DNA of 64,000 bases from Candidatus Thalassarchaeaceae archaeon (GCA_030747485.1 JASLKP010000001.1:62001-126000); one strand, 5' to 3'; shown: positions 29,154 through 39,739, numbered from the stretch's first letter. Program-made: numbers and translations. Notes: a model not told the origin generated them from the sequence alone.

Positions 29154-32100
29154 ATGCGACGAAATGCGATCCTTCTGACCACACTAATGATTCTGATGAG
29201 CCTTGCACCATTGACACAAGCAACACAAGCTCGGTCGACCACATGTACTGGCTCAGTGTGTATCAATGAACTGTTACCAAACCCTGCTGGTTCAGATACA
29301 GGGATTTATCCTGACGGCGAATGGGTTGAATTGTACAACTCTGGAACTCAAGATGTGGATTTGCAAGGATGGACATTAGAGGATGCTGGTGGTTGGGTTC
29401 ACGTCATCGATGCAAACAGTTGGGTTGGATTCAACAATCTAGCTTCACCCTATGTGCTATCTGCTGGAGATTATGCAATCATTGCTGAAAACGAACAAGG
29501 CACGCTCAAACTCAACAACGCTGGTGAGACACTATACCTCAAGGATGGGACAAGTGCTACGGTACATACGGTCACAACAGGTACTGCGTCCTCAGATGTC
29601 AGTAAAATTCCAGGAGTATTGGCAACCGACGATTTCGTTGATTCCAATGCAAATACCCCAGGCGGCACCAACGGTGGCACCAGTACCGGACCGACCTATA
29701 CACAAAGTGAATTGCGAATTACAGAAGTCATGCCAGACACGTTTTGGACAAATGATAACGAAACATGGCCAGGTGGCGAATGGGTTGAAATCGCAAATAT
29801 CGGACAGATTGCAATCGATTTAGCCGGATGGAAAATCGAAGATGCTGCTGGAAATACCATGGAGATGAATACGACCCATTTGGTCGGCCAAGGAACCATC
29901 ATCCAACCGGGTGAACATCGAATCGTGGCAGTCAATGGTACGCGCACCTACGGTCTGCTCAACAACGGAGCAGGAACTGAACAAGTCAAACTCATCATGC
30001 CTAACGGAGATATTTCACATCAAGTTGAATACGATGGGCCCACCTTTGTCGGCCACAGTTATGTCAACGTCTCATCATCAATTCCAGATTGGGGCCGTAA
30101 TGCACAACCTCTGGTGACCTCAAAATGGCCGACACCCGCTGCATCGAATCCCTCTGACATGGTTGTACCCGGATTAGAATTCCAACTGAATGAAATCATG
30201 ACCAATGCAAGCCAAGATGGAGTGGCTGCACCAGAAGGAGAGTGGGTTGAACTTCACTACCCATTCATCGAGGGGGCAATGCAGATGCCCATCGATCTCT
30301 CAACGTACACGATGCGTAGCGGCACTGGTCTAGAGATTCCATTTGATTGTAGCACCGACCCACGGTGTTCCAGTGGTGGCCCAAGTATGATTGATGTTGG
30401 AGATTTCCTGCTATTTGATGTGGAAGTCAACAACAGTGGTTTCCTGTTGGATAATTATGATTCACTATCACTGGTTGATTCCAACGGAGATGTACGACAG
30501 ACCGTTTCTTGGTTTGCTCCGCAAATGGACAATGTCAGCATAATCCCATCTGATCCGATGATGCCAGCCGCCCCATGGATGGCATCCCCCCACAATACCC
30601 CAGGTGATGCCAATCCAGGTCAAGAGACAGGAGGTGTAGACCCTAATGTCGAGTTGCGAATCTCTGAGTTTATGCCAAATCCAATTGGTGCAGATTCTCA
30701 AGCCGCTCCAAATGACGAATGGGTTGAAATTGTGAACATCGGCAATGATTCAGTCGATGTCACAGGATGGGAATTGCGTTCAGGGACCGGATTTGTCCTT
30801 CCTCCGCTGGTTCTTGCTCCAGGCCAATATCACGTATATCACCTCGATTCGGTCTCAATGAGTTTACCTAATATTGGTGGTACACTCAAACTTTCAGATT
30901 CAGCAGGTGAACCAGTACACACCGTGATTTGGGAATATTCTGCGTACGGCATGAGTATGGTCACAAGTATCTCACCAGCAGATCCGTGGGTGATGGCACC
31001 TTGGCCAACACCTGGCAGTCCAAATCCCGTCTTTGAACAGCCATATTCTGGACCTGTAGAGATTATCATGACCGAGGTCAGTGCGCAATGTTCCTCTCCC
31101 GAAAATGGATTATCTGGCGAATGGATTGAATTGTTCAATGCAGGAGGATTTAGTGCAAATCTGTCACGCTGGTCAATCACCGACGAGGGTGGTGATTCGG
31201 CAGCCGTAGCACCAGGTCGACTTTGGGACCGTAACGATGATTCAATGCTACTAGATCCTGGTGCATTCGCTGTACTAAATATCGAGGATAGTCTCTTGTC
31301 AAACTATGATGAAACCATTACTCTGATGGATCCCAATCATCAGGCTGTTCAGGTGCTTGAATGGGCCACAAGTAGTGATTGCGAAACATTGGAAATGCGT
31401 GATGGGGGGTCTGAAACTCGCAATACACTGTACCCCACACCTGGCGAAGAAAATCCAATGATTCAACCCTATGATGGTTCTCTGACTGTGAAATTCACCC
31501 GATTCATGCCCGGAGAAATCCCCAACCGTGACAATGATTGGTTTGAGATTACCAACACTGGTGATTCGATGGTTGACCTCGGGGGCTGGACGATTTCTCG
31601 GCAGCGTACCAACGGACCTTGGAATTCCACCTTTGACAATCTAATCTTACATCCAGGTGACAGTGTTGTGCTCACCAAGGAACCATCCAACTTGGCTACA
31701 GATAGTGGTCCAAATTCAATTGATGCAGACACAATATTTGGTGACAATGCGCCCTGGCTGGTCAATTCGGGAGCATCATTGCAACTGATTGCTCCAGATG
31801 GAACTGTTGTCGACGCCTTCGTCTATGGTGATGGCGAAGCAGACATTGTTGGATGGAGTGGCTTAGCCCTAGAGTTGCCACCATCTGATGTCGCGGGATT
31901 GATTCTCATGCGTGGAGATGGTTGTGGAACACTACCGGATACCAACAGTTCAGCTGACTGGGAATATCGTTGGATGCGCCTCGGCTCAAGCCTATTTTGT
32001 GACGAAGGAATCTTTTCCACAACAGGGTCGATTACACCCGTGAACTCACCCACTGGTTCCCTACAACAAATGGTTGATTGGATTGGACAAGCCACGACAT

Positions 32101-33935
32101 CCATTCATTTGCATGTGTATCAATTCAGTTCACCAGAATTGTTTGTCGCGATACAAAGTGCTGTGAATCGTGGAGTCGAATGTACGGTCCTACTGGAAGG
32201 AGGAATTCTTGGAGATGCATCTGACGATGCGAATCAACGCGGCTGGGCAGATGAATTGGCAAACGCTGGTTGTGAAGTTCTGTGGATGATTGAGCCATCC
32301 GGCACAGATGCGCCAATGGCTCCGTATCGTTATATCCATTCCAAAGTGGCAGTTGCTGATGGAAACAGTGTGTGGATTGGCAGTGGAAATTGGAAGCGCT
32401 CAACATTCCCACTGGATGGCGATCAAGGCAATCGAGATTCAGGCATTATCATCGATAGTCAAGATATTGCTGATTTGGTCATGACTCGAATGTCATGGGA
32501 TGAAAATGAAAGTCATCGCCACATCATCAACCATGCCGATGCGACATCAGAAATGGGTAGACCAACGGGTTGGACACCGAATGAAGCATCCACTGATTTT
32601 GGTCCTGCTCAGACACCACCACCCACATTTGAAGGAGCAATGAACGGCCGACTGCTGACTTGCCCTGACGATTGTATCCAAGGTTTGGTTTGGCTGATTG
32701 ATCAAGCCGATACGTCTCTTGATCTATCAGTACAATACTTTGACCTCGGGTGGCATTGGGGTTATGGTGACAATCCACTCATCGAAGCCATTGAGCGTGC
32801 TGCAGGTGAAAGAGATGTACAGGTAAGACTACTCATCAATGGTTACTACGTGAACGAAGATGATGATATTCGTGAGACAGTCAATCATTTCAATCACCAC
32901 ATGAATATGACCGATGGATGGGATGTGGAAGCACGACTCATGTCACCATCTGATTCGATTACAAAACTGCACGATAAGGCTGTGATTGTAGATGGTGAAA
33001 TCACTCTAATCAGTAGTATCAATTGGGGCAGTAACAGTGCACTCCGTAATCGCGAAATGGGAATTGCAATCAATCACACAGGACTTGCAGGGCACAATTT
33101 AGCTCTCTTTGAGGCAGATTGGGAACGTATGGATTCCAGTACTGATACCGATGGCGATGAGATGCCTGACCTCTGGGAAACAGAGAATGGATTGAATCGT
33201 ACACGGTCAGCGATTGCGGGTTCAACTGAATCAGAACAGAATCTGGACCCTGATGGTGATGGTTTGGCCAATCTATTGGAATATGAAAACGGAGGTAATC
33301 CTCACGTTGCTGATACTGACGGTGATTGTATCAACGACGGTGATGAAGTCCTATGGGCATGGGCAAACTCTGTGGATGCATCACTGGCCGTACAGACACC
33401 AGATGCTGACCTTGATGGCGCTCCTGACAACGACACTGTCGAATGTAGTTCAGAAGAAGCGGTGGACAATCCCCCTATTGACAATCCAGATGATGATTCT
33501 GAGGATGATGATGAAGCTGGACCATTCCGTGAGGATGCACTTGCAGCGACAGAAGCAAAGGTCCTGTTAGCGATGGTCATCATAGCGGTCATCTCACTTG
33601 CTGGCGTTCTTGGAATGATGCTGATGAATAAACGGCGTGAATCGGCAGGAATGGTCCTAGTCGATGATTCGATGGACGCTTCACAAGAAGTGTGGGAAGA
33701 TACAGATTCCAAACCCGCACCAGATGGCGAAGTCATTCTGGATGGGACAAGTGTCGGAGACAATGCCGAGAGTGAGGCGCGTGAAGTCTCTGTTGGTCGT
33801 GACGATGGAGTATTCGGAGCACCACAATTGGATGGATTTGATTTCCCCAAGTGGTCACCCAAAGAAGTCCAGGATTCCTTAGATGCGGGTTGGACGGTTG
33901 AACAACTCCGTGAGAAGTACGATTCTGAGCAATGA
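29154..33935 (+). CDS. Secreted membrane-anchored protein with six lamin-tail (LTD) domains, two phospholipase-D HKD motifs and EF-hand/TSP3-like repeats
   Basis: Repeated (G/D)EWVELxN...GW.I motifs; HKD motifs YIHSKVAVADGNSVWIGSGN and KLHDKAVIVDGEITLISSIN; DTDGDEMPDLWE; TM AMVIIAVISLAGVLGMMLM; cytosolic tail PKWSPKEVQDSLDAGWTVEQLREKYDS. Confidence 0.87.
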   Translation: MRRNAILLTTLMILMSLAPLTQATQARSTTCTGSVCINELLPNPAGSDTGIYPDGEWVELYNSGTQDVDLQGWTLEDAGGWVHVIDANSWVGFNNLASPYVLSAGDYAIIAENEQGTLKLNNAGETLYLKDGTSATVHTVTTGTASSDVSKIPGVLATDDFVDSNANTPGGTNGGTSTGPTYTQSELRITEVMPDTFWTNDNETWPGGEWVEIANIGQIAIDLAGWKIEDAAGNTMEMNTTHLVGQGTIIQPGEHRIVAVNGTRTYGLLNNGAGTEQVKLIMPNGDISHQVEYDGPTFVGHSYVNVSSSIPDWGRNAQPLVTSKWPTPAASNPSDMVVPGLEFQLNEIMTNASQDGVAAPEGEWVELHYPFIEGAMQMPIDLSTYTMRSGTGLEIPFDCSTDPRCSSGGPSMIDVGDFLLFDVEVNNSGFLLDNYDSLSLVDSNGDVRQTVSWFAPQMDNVSIIPSDPMMPAAPWMASPHNTPGDANPGQETGGVDPNVELRISEFMPNPIGADSQAAPNDEWVEIVNIGNDSVDVTGWELRSGTGFVLPPLVLAPGQYHVYHLDSVSMSLPNIGGTLKLSDSAGEPVHTVIWEYSAYGMSMVTSISPADPWVMAPWPTPGSPNPVFEQPYSGPVEIIMTEVSAQCSSPENGLSGEWIELFNAGGFSANLSRWSITDEGGDSAAVAPGRLWDRNDDSMLLDPGAFAVLNIEDSLLSNYDETITLMDPNHQAVQVLEWATSSDCETLEMRDGGSETRNTLYPTPGEENPMIQPYDGSLTVKFTRFMPGEIPNRDNDWFEITNTGDSMVDLGGWTISRQRTNGPWNSTFDNLILHPGDSVVLTKEPSNLATDSGPNSIDADTIFGDNAPWLVNSGASLQLIAPDGTVVDAFVYGDGEADIVGWSGLALELPPSDVAGLILMRGDGCGTLPDTNSSADWEYRWMRLGSSLFCDEGIFSTTGSITPVNSPTGSLQQMVDWIGQATTSIHLHVYQFSSPELFVAIQSAVNRGVECTVLLEGGILGDASDDANQRGWADELANAGCEVLWMIEPSGTDAPMAPYRYIHSKVAVADGNSVWIGSGNWKRSTFPLDGDQGNRDSGIIIDSQDIADLVMTRMSWDENESHRHIINHADATSEMGRPTGWTPNEASTDFGPAQTPPPTFEGAMNGRLLTCPDDCIQGLVWLIDQADTSLDLSVQYFDLGWHWGYGDNPLIEAIERAAGERDVQVRLLINGYYVNEDDDIRETVNHFNHHMNMTDGWDVEARLMSPSDSITKLHDKAVIVDGEITLISSINWGSNSALRNREMGIAINHTGLAGHNLALFEADWERMDSSTDTDGDEMPDLWETENGLNRTRSAIAGSTESEQNLDPDGDGLANLLEYENGGNPHVADTDGDCINDGDEVLWAWANSVDASLAVQTPDADLDGAPDNDTVECSSEEAVDNPPIDNPDDDSEDDDEAGPFREDALAATEAKVLLAMVIIAVISLAGVLGMMLMNKRRESAGMVLVDDSMDASQEVWEDTDSKPAPDGEVILDGTSVGDNAESEAREVSVGRDDGVFGAPQLDGFDFPKWSPKEVQDSLDAGWTVEQLREKYDSEQ

Positions 33936-33950
33936 TAACGCGAAGGATTC

Positions 33951-34934
33951 ATGGCTACCGCCTACACGAGAGGACCGATGGCACGCGATTCTATCCCCAC
34001 CCTTGACCTTCGCGAATATACGAATGGTGATGACGAAACTCGGACTGACTTCATCGAAAAGATGGGGGCAGCGTTGGAGGATATCGGCTTCTTCGCACTG
34101 ACTGGGCACGGCATTCCGTTGGGCGATATTGATTTGGCCTACGAAGTCAGTGAGACATTCTTCAATTTAGATCAAGATGTCAAGGACACTTGGAATCAGG
34201 GCAATAACCAACGGGGTTACGTGCCGTTTGGTGTTGAACATGCAAAGAGCAATCCTGCGCCTGACCTCAAAGAGTTCTGGCAGACTGGTCGTACATTACC
34301 AGATGGGCATCCATTGAAAGAATCCTATCCACAGAACATTTGGCCCGATGCAGATTGCCCCGAGTTTGCTCCATCTATTGATGGACTTTACATCCAGATG
34401 GAAGCCCTCTCTCGTACACTGCTTGAGGTATGTTCTATCTACCTCGGTAAAGGAAAAGATTGGCTACCAGATATGGCAATAGATGGTAATACAATTCTAC
34501 GTGTATTGCATTATCCCGCATTGGGCGCGGATGTACCAGAGGGTGCAGTTCGTAGCGCACAACACGAAGATATCAATTTCATCACATTACTAGTTGGTGC
34601 CACAGCTGAAGGATTAGAGGTCATGGACCACGATGGTGGATGGATTAAGGTTGAAGGTAATCATGAACACATCATTGTCGATTCTGGTGACATGTTACAA
34701 AATCTCACCAACGGGCTGTTTAGTGCGGTCACGCATCGAGTGGTGAATCCACCCGATGCAACCAGCGACCGCTATTCCATGCCAATGTTTACGCATCCAA
34801 GAGATGATGTTGACCTCACACCAAGACCTGAATTTATCGAGAGAACTGGTGGCGTGGCCAAATACCCGAGCATCAGCGCGGGAGACTACCTTCACCAACG
34901 ACTGGTAGAGATTGGGCTGATCAAGGATGACTGA
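33951..34934 (+). CDS. 2-oxoglutarate/Fe(II)-dependent oxygenase, isopenicillin-N-synthase-like family
   Basis: DIOX_N-like SIPTLDLREY..GFFALTGHGI; HxD in SAQHEDINFITLLVG, distal His VTHRVVNPP, Arg DRYSMPMFTHP. Confidence 0.92.
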   Translation: MATAYTRGPMARDSIPTLDLREYTNGDDETRTDFIEKMGAALEDIGFFALTGHGIPLGDIDLAYEVSETFFNLDQDVKDTWNQGNNQRGYVPFGVEHAKSNPAPDLKEFWQTGRTLPDGHPLKESYPQNIWPDADCPEFAPSIDGLYIQMEALSRTLLEVCSIYLGKGKDWLPDMAIDGNTILRVLHYPALGADVPEGAVRSAQHEDINFITLLVGATAEGLEVMDHDGGWIKVEGNHEHIIVDSGDMLQNLTNGLFSAVTHRVVNPPDATSDRYSMPMFTHPRDDVDLTPRPEFIERTGGVAKYPSISAGDYLHQRLVEIGLIKDD

Positions 34935-36198
34935 GATTCAGGCCTTTGTTGACGGCGTAGTCGATGGCTCGCTTTCTGATGCTGAGGTCGAGGCATGGAT
35001 GAGGGATGTGTTTGACAATGGATTATCACAGGTTGATACCGTTGACCTCACCAATGCAATGATTCATTCTGGAACAGTTCTCAAGTGGCCCGAAGAGTGG
35101 GCACATCTGGTTGTTGACAAACACAGCACAGGAGGTATTGGAGACAAGGTCTCACTTCCATTGGCACCTGCCCTTGCCGCTTGTGGACTCAAGTGTCCAA
35201 TGATTGCAGGGCGAGGTTTGGCGCACACAGGAGGTACACTTGACAAATTAGAATCATTACCAGGATACGATGTATCTATTTCGCCCGAGAAGGCGGCTAA
35301 GATGATTGGTGAAATCGGTTGTATGATTGGTGGTCAAACCGGAGAAATCGCCCCTGCTGACAAGAGAATGTATGCCATTCGTGACGTGACTGGATTAATT
35401 GCATCAGTGCCCCTCATCACAGGTTCAATTGTTTCAAAGAAGGCGGCTGAGGGCCTGTCTGCCTTGGTGATGGACATCAAAGTTGGTCGGGCAACCTTCA
35501 TGCAAAATGAGCAGGACGCACGTGAATTGGCCACAAGTATTGTCTCGACGGGGGAGGGATTGGGTATTGCCACAACAGTCACTCTAACCGAGATGGACAC
35601 ACCGATTGGATTCTCCGCTGGAAATGCTCTAGAAGTGTTGGAAAGTATCGAAACAATGCGTGGCTGTGGCCCCAGTGATCTTGAGGAACTGGTCTGTGTC
35701 CAAGGCGGGATTCTCCTCCATGCAACCGGCATAGCAGAAAGCATCGAGGAAGGAGCAGTTGATGTGTTTAATTCGCTACACGATGGTTCAGCAATCGCAA
35801 AGTTCGAAGAAATGTGTATTGCCCAAGGTGTGAGTCCATCGGTGTTCAATTCAGAATCATCACTTCTCAGCGCGATTGGATTACTAGATGCAAACCTATT
35901 GACCACAGCATTTGTAGCATCCAATGACGGATGGGTTTCTGACATCGATGCAATGGCATTAGGACAGGTTGTATTACAACTGGGAGGAGGACGACAATCA
36001 CTTGGTGATGAGATTGATGCAGGGGTTGGATTTGTTCTCGATGCGCATATTGGGTCAAAAATCGAAGAAAATGAGGAATGGATTACTATTTATCATCGCA
36101 AACCACTATCCGAAGAACATCGCTTAATCATCGAGCAGTCTCTCGTTCTCTCTGATGAATCTGTAGAGATGGAAAGCAGAATCATCGATATTCTCTAA
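34927..36198 (+). CDS. deoA: Thymidine / pyrimidine-nucleoside phosphorylase
   Basis: VDKHSTGGIGDKVSLPLAPALAACG, MIAGRGLAHTGGTLDKLESLPG, SALVMDIKVGRATFM; overlaps preceding ORF by 8 bp. Confidence 0.93.
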   Translation: MTEIQAFVDGVVDGSLSDAEVEAWMRDVFDNGLSQVDTVDLTNAMIHSGTVLKWPEEWAHLVVDKHSTGGIGDKVSLPLAPALAACGLKCPMIAGRGLAHTGGTLDKLESLPGYDVSISPEKAAKMIGEIGCMIGGQTGEIAPADKRMYAIRDVTGLIASVPLITGSIVSKKAAEGLSALVMDIKVGRATFMQNEQDARELATSIVSTGEGLGIATTVTLTEMDTPIGFSAGNALEVLESIETMRGCGPSDLEELVCVQGGILLHATGIAESIEEGAVDVFNSLHDGSAIAKFEEMCIAQGVSPSVFNSESSLLSAIGLLDANLLTTAFVASNDGWVSDIDAMALGQVVLQLGGGRQSLGDEIDAGVGFVLDAHIGSKIEENEEWITIYHRKPLSEEHRLIIEQSLVLSDESVEMESRIIDIL

Positions 36199-36271
36199 TT
36201 GTTCAATAATTAGCACATTTGAAAGGTAATCCCACGTTTGAATGAAATAGAAGCGGGACACATTCACACAT

Positions 36272-38239
36272 ATGACCAACGCGCGCGGAGCGATATTGCC
36301 TCTGGCAATCATTCTCATGTTGGTCATAGTTCCTTGGGCTGTAACGGCCTCGGATTCCGATATGAAATCGAATAACGGAAAAGGCAGTGATGAAGAATCA
36401 CATCTTGAAATGAAAGTCATTACCAATGACAATGGGATCGAGTACGAAATCGAATTTGACAATCTGACACTATATGCCTCATATTTTTACGAAATTTGGT
36501 TCACTAGAGTTGACCCTGATTACGTCCATTACAAAACATCAGACAACATCACTACCGAAGACCAAGACGAGGATTACTTGGCGGACAAAGTGACATTGGA
36601 ATCATCATGGACGCCACCCCAAGATGGACCATACACAATTCATGTTACACTCTCTGATTCCGATGGGTTGCTTGTTTGTAACGGCACAGACTCATTTGGA
36701 TGGGGTGACGTCTGGAACAATAGTGCATCTCCTCAAGTGACAATTTCAGCAACCTATGATGAAATGTCGCAGAATGTAACCGGCATTTTTGAAGAAGAAG
36801 GGCGGAATTACTTGGATATCATGAACAACGAAACTCGACAAGAAAACATCATCATTGGATTTGATGCTGAAAAAACTGAACACAATGGCGATTACGAGAT
36901 GAAATTCAGATTGTATGTCGTCTATGATGATGCATCGTATTCGTTGATTGGTATGTCTGTATCAACATTCCACGCCAACTACAACATGTCGACTTTGAAT
37001 GGGTCAATCGGTGGATGGACTGAAGACACAAATTACCAATTCACATTGGAACTGTCCTTGAACTATGGAGATGAGAATGGCAAAACACCAGTGGCAATGA
37101 CAGCATACAATTTCACCATCGGCATACCTCCTGTCACAATTATTCAGGGATGTACAGATGGAAATGCAACCAATTACGAACCAACAGCAAACGAAGATGA
37201 TGGCTCATGCGAATATTCTGACGAAGATGGGGATGGTGTATTCGATTATTTGGAAATTGAAGGTTGCACCGATTTCAATGCGACAAACTTTGATGAAAAT
37301 GCAACTGAAGATGATGAATCGTGTGTGTTCAAAGACACCGATGAAGATGGCGTGTTTGATCACTTGGAAATTGAAGGTTGTACTGACCAAAAGGCAACCA
37401 ATTACGACCGAGGAGCAACCGAACTAGATGGTTCATGTGTGTACCCTCCACCATTGTCAGCATCCATCAGTGCAACACCCACAGTAGGAGAAGGACCATT
37501 GTTGGTCTCCTTTGAAATCACCATCACTGGTGGCAATAGCCCGTATCAAGTCGAATGGAACTTAGGAGATGGAACCAGTTCCAATCAATTTGAGATTGAA
37601 CACGTATATTCTCCAGGCGGTTATTCAGTGAATGTCACCGTCACTGACAGAGATAACCGAACGGCCACGGATATCATTCCTATTATCGTGAGTGAACCGG
37701 TAACGCCACCTCCTTTAACGGGATATATCGGACATTCGGGGCAACTTGAACCGATGACTGAGGGCATGGTTGCGACTGTGGAATTCACTGCCAGTGCAAC
37801 TGGTGGAAGTGGTGAATACACCTACCAGTGGAGATTTGGAGACACGGGTCACACGACGGCTGCACAACTAGAGCAACTCAACTCACAAAACTCCGAACAA
37901 GTCGTGATTCATGAGTTCGCAGAAGGCGGATCATATACGGTCACGCTCACCATTACCGATTCAGATGGCGAGAAGTTTGAGACCAATGTCATCGTTGAAA
38001 TTGTAGACCCCGGAAAAGAAAACCAGGGGACTGGCATTCAAGAAAAGCCGCCACAAAATGATGGAGTCCAAGAACTGGATTTATTCATCGCATCCACGGG
38101 AGGACTGTGTTTACTCATGCTGTTTGGACTGACCGGACGTCGTCGTCGCAAAGAGAAATATCTTGAGAAATTGCGAAACGAACAGATGGGTGATTGGGGG
38201 CCTACAGATGACGCTTTGTGGGATGAAGTCGATTTCTAA
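36272..38239 (+). CDS. Secreted protein with GCTD...DDGSC repeats, two PKD domains and C-terminal TM
   Basis: Signal peptide; GCTDGNATNYEPTANEDDGSC x3; PKD-like NLGDGTSSNQFEIEHVYSPGGYSVNVTVTD and RFGDTGHTTA..HEFAEGGSYTVTLTITD. Confidence 0.8.
   Translation: MTNARGAILPLAIILMLVIVPWAVTASDSDMKSNNGKGSDEESHLEMKVITNDNGIEYEIEFDNLTLYASYFYEIWFTRVDPDYVHYKTSDNITTEDQDEDYLADKVTLESSWTPPQDGPYTIHVTLSDSDGLLVCNGTDSFGWGDVWNNSASPQVTISATYDEMSQNVTGIFEEEGRNYLDIMNNETRQENIIIGFDAEKTEHNGDYEMKFRLYVVYDDASYSLIGMSVSTFHANYNMSTLNGSIGGWTEDTNYQFTLELSLNYGDENGKTPVAMTAYNFTIGIPPVTIIQGCTDGNATNYEPTANEDDGSCEYSDEDGDGVFDYLEIEGCTDFNATNFDENATEDDESCVFKDTDEDGVFDHLEIEGCTDQKATNYDRGATELDGSCVYPPPLSASISATPTVGEGPLLVSFEITITGGNSPYQVEWNLGDGTSSNQFEIEHVYSPGGYSVNVTVTDRDNRTATDIIPIIVSEPVTPPPLTGYIGHSGQLEPMTEGMVATVEFTASATGGSGEYTYQWRFGDTGHTTAAQLEQLNSQNSEQVVIHEFAEGGSYTVTLTITDSDGEKFETNVIVEIVDPGKENQGTGIQEKPPQNDGVQELDLFIASTGGLCLLMLFGLTGRRRRKEKYLEKLRNEQMGDWGPTDDALWDEVDF
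37148..37443 (+). repeat. Three in-frame GCTD-x-ATNY-x(n)-DDGSC protein repeats
   Basis: GCTDGNATNYEPTANEDDGSCEY / GCTDFNATNFDENATEDDESCVF / GCTDQKATNYDRGATELDGSCVY. Confidence 0.85.
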
Positions 38240-39553
38240 TCAGAGTGGATATCCACTCACACCGGATTCATTGAAGCAATAACGAATGATGAGGAACTCA
38301 TCCTTCAATGCACGGACATCATTTTTCACAGCAGCAGGGTCTTCATTGTGAATGAGAACACGCGCGTACAAACGGGCAACCTCTTCCATTTGAGTGACAT
38401 CCATACCGACGCGAGTCAATTCTTGAACACCTAATCGAAGTCCACTGGGTGTCATCGCTTTGGTATCCCCTGGAAGCATGTTCATGTTGGTGATTATACC
38501 TGCATCTTCAAGCAACTGAGCGGCCTTTGCACCTGCACCTGAATCATGTTCACCATGTCGTGTTAAGATCTGGTGAGAGGCGGTATAACCACGTCCTTCA
38601 GCCAAGACATCGAAGCCCTCTGCAGCCATCGCAGAACCAAACGCGCGGGCATTTTCGACGATGGCTTTTGCATAGGCTTCTCCATATTCAAGAAACTCAG
38701 CGAAGGCCACAACCTTGCCAGCAACATGGTGAAGATGGTAAGATGAGCACACACCAGGGAAGATGGCAGTGTTGAGTTTGCGTTGGAACTTCCCATCATC
38801 CGAATTTGAGAGAACAAAGCCACCCTGTGGACCAGGGAAGGTCTTGTGACTGGACCCGGTCATGACATCGGCACCTTCACGAAGTGGATCTTGGAATTGG
38901 CCACCAGCAATCAAACCGAGAACGTGTGCGCCATCATACATGACTGATGCACCGACTTCATGGGCGGCATCAGCCATCTCTTGCAGAGGCGTGGGGAACA
39001 GGAATACGGATTGTCCAACAAGGGCCAGTGTAGGTTCAACTTCACGAATCATGGCGCAGGCAGCATCCACATCCGGCTCCATTCGGTCAACATCCCACGG
39101 ATAGGTGGTCAAGTCCAAGCCACGCAATCCGACTGCACCCATTCGCGCGTGTGAGATGTGGCCACCATCAGCGGTAGAGACTGCGGTGATTTTGTCGCCT
39201 GGTTTTGCCAGTGCTTTCAGTGCCCCTATATTGGAGACTGTTCCACTGGTGGATTGGATGTTCGCATAGCGACAATTGAACACACGCTGTGCCAAATCGA
39301 TTCCAAGCGCTTCAATGGTATCAAAATCGTCACATCCCTGATAGTAGCGTTTGCCAGGTAGTCCCTCAGCATAGCGTCCATGGAGGTCAGAAGTGATGAC
39401 CTGCTGAACCATTGGACTCACGATATTTTCACTGGCAATCATGCCCAATCCGTGTCGATAATGATCGCCGCTGGCCGCTGTCGCATCAAGAACGGCTTGG
39501 GCGAATCCAAGGTTCTCATCACTGGCTTTCCAGTCACCCCCAACACCGCTCAT
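38240..39553 (-). CDS. glyA: Serine hydroxymethyltransferase
   Basis: SENIVSPMVQQV, YAEGLPGKRYYQGCDDFD, MTGSSHKTFPGPQGG (PLP Lys). Confidence 0.95.
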   Translation of the reverse strand: MSGVGGDWKASDENLGFAQAVLDATAASGDHYRHGLGMIASENIVSPMVQQVITSDLHGRYAEGLPGKRYYQGCDDFDTIEALGIDLAQRVFNCRYANIQSTSGTVSNIGALKALAKPGDKITAVSTADGGHISHARMGAVGLRGLDLTTYPWDVDRMEPDVDAACAMIREVEPTLALVGQSVFLFPTPLQEMADAAHEVGASVMYDGAHVLGLIAGGQFQDPLREGADVMTGSSHKTFPGPQGGFVLSNSDDGKFQRKLNTAIFPGVCSSYHLHHVAGKVVAFAEFLEYGEAYAKAIVENARAFGSAMAAEGFDVLAEGRGYTASHQILTRHGEHDSGAGAKAAQLLEDAGIITNMNMLPGDTKAMTPSGLRLGVQELTRVGMDVTQMEEVARLYARVLIHNEDPAAVKNDVRALKDEFLIIRYCFNESGVSGYPL

Positions 39554-39666
39554 AGGTGCAATTCAGACTAATCCGCCCTTAGTGTTCACGACGGGGTATC
39601 GTCAGTTTTCCGGCTTGTATTCCACCCGATTCATTCATGAATAGGCTCCAAGTCGCGAGGTCGCTA

Positions 39667-39739
39667 GCCGTGTTAGCTTAGCTGGTGGAGCGGTGGACTG
39701 TTAATCCACAGGTCGCAGGTTCGAACCCTGCACACGGCG
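39667..39739 (+). tRNA. tRNA-Asn (GTT)
   Basis: gccgtgttagcttagctggtggagcggtggactgttaatccacaggtcgcaggttcgaaccctgcacacggcg: acceptor GCCGTGT/ACACGGC, anticodon stem with GTT, GTTCGAA T-loop. Confidence 0.95.

Noticed and set aside
33302-33952. 216-aa minus-strand ORF
   Set aside because: Ser-rich antisense of the LTD/PLD gene 3' end; no start context, no recognisable motif.
35334-35945. 203-aa minus-strand ORF
   Set aside because: Antisense to deoA, which has strong family motifs.
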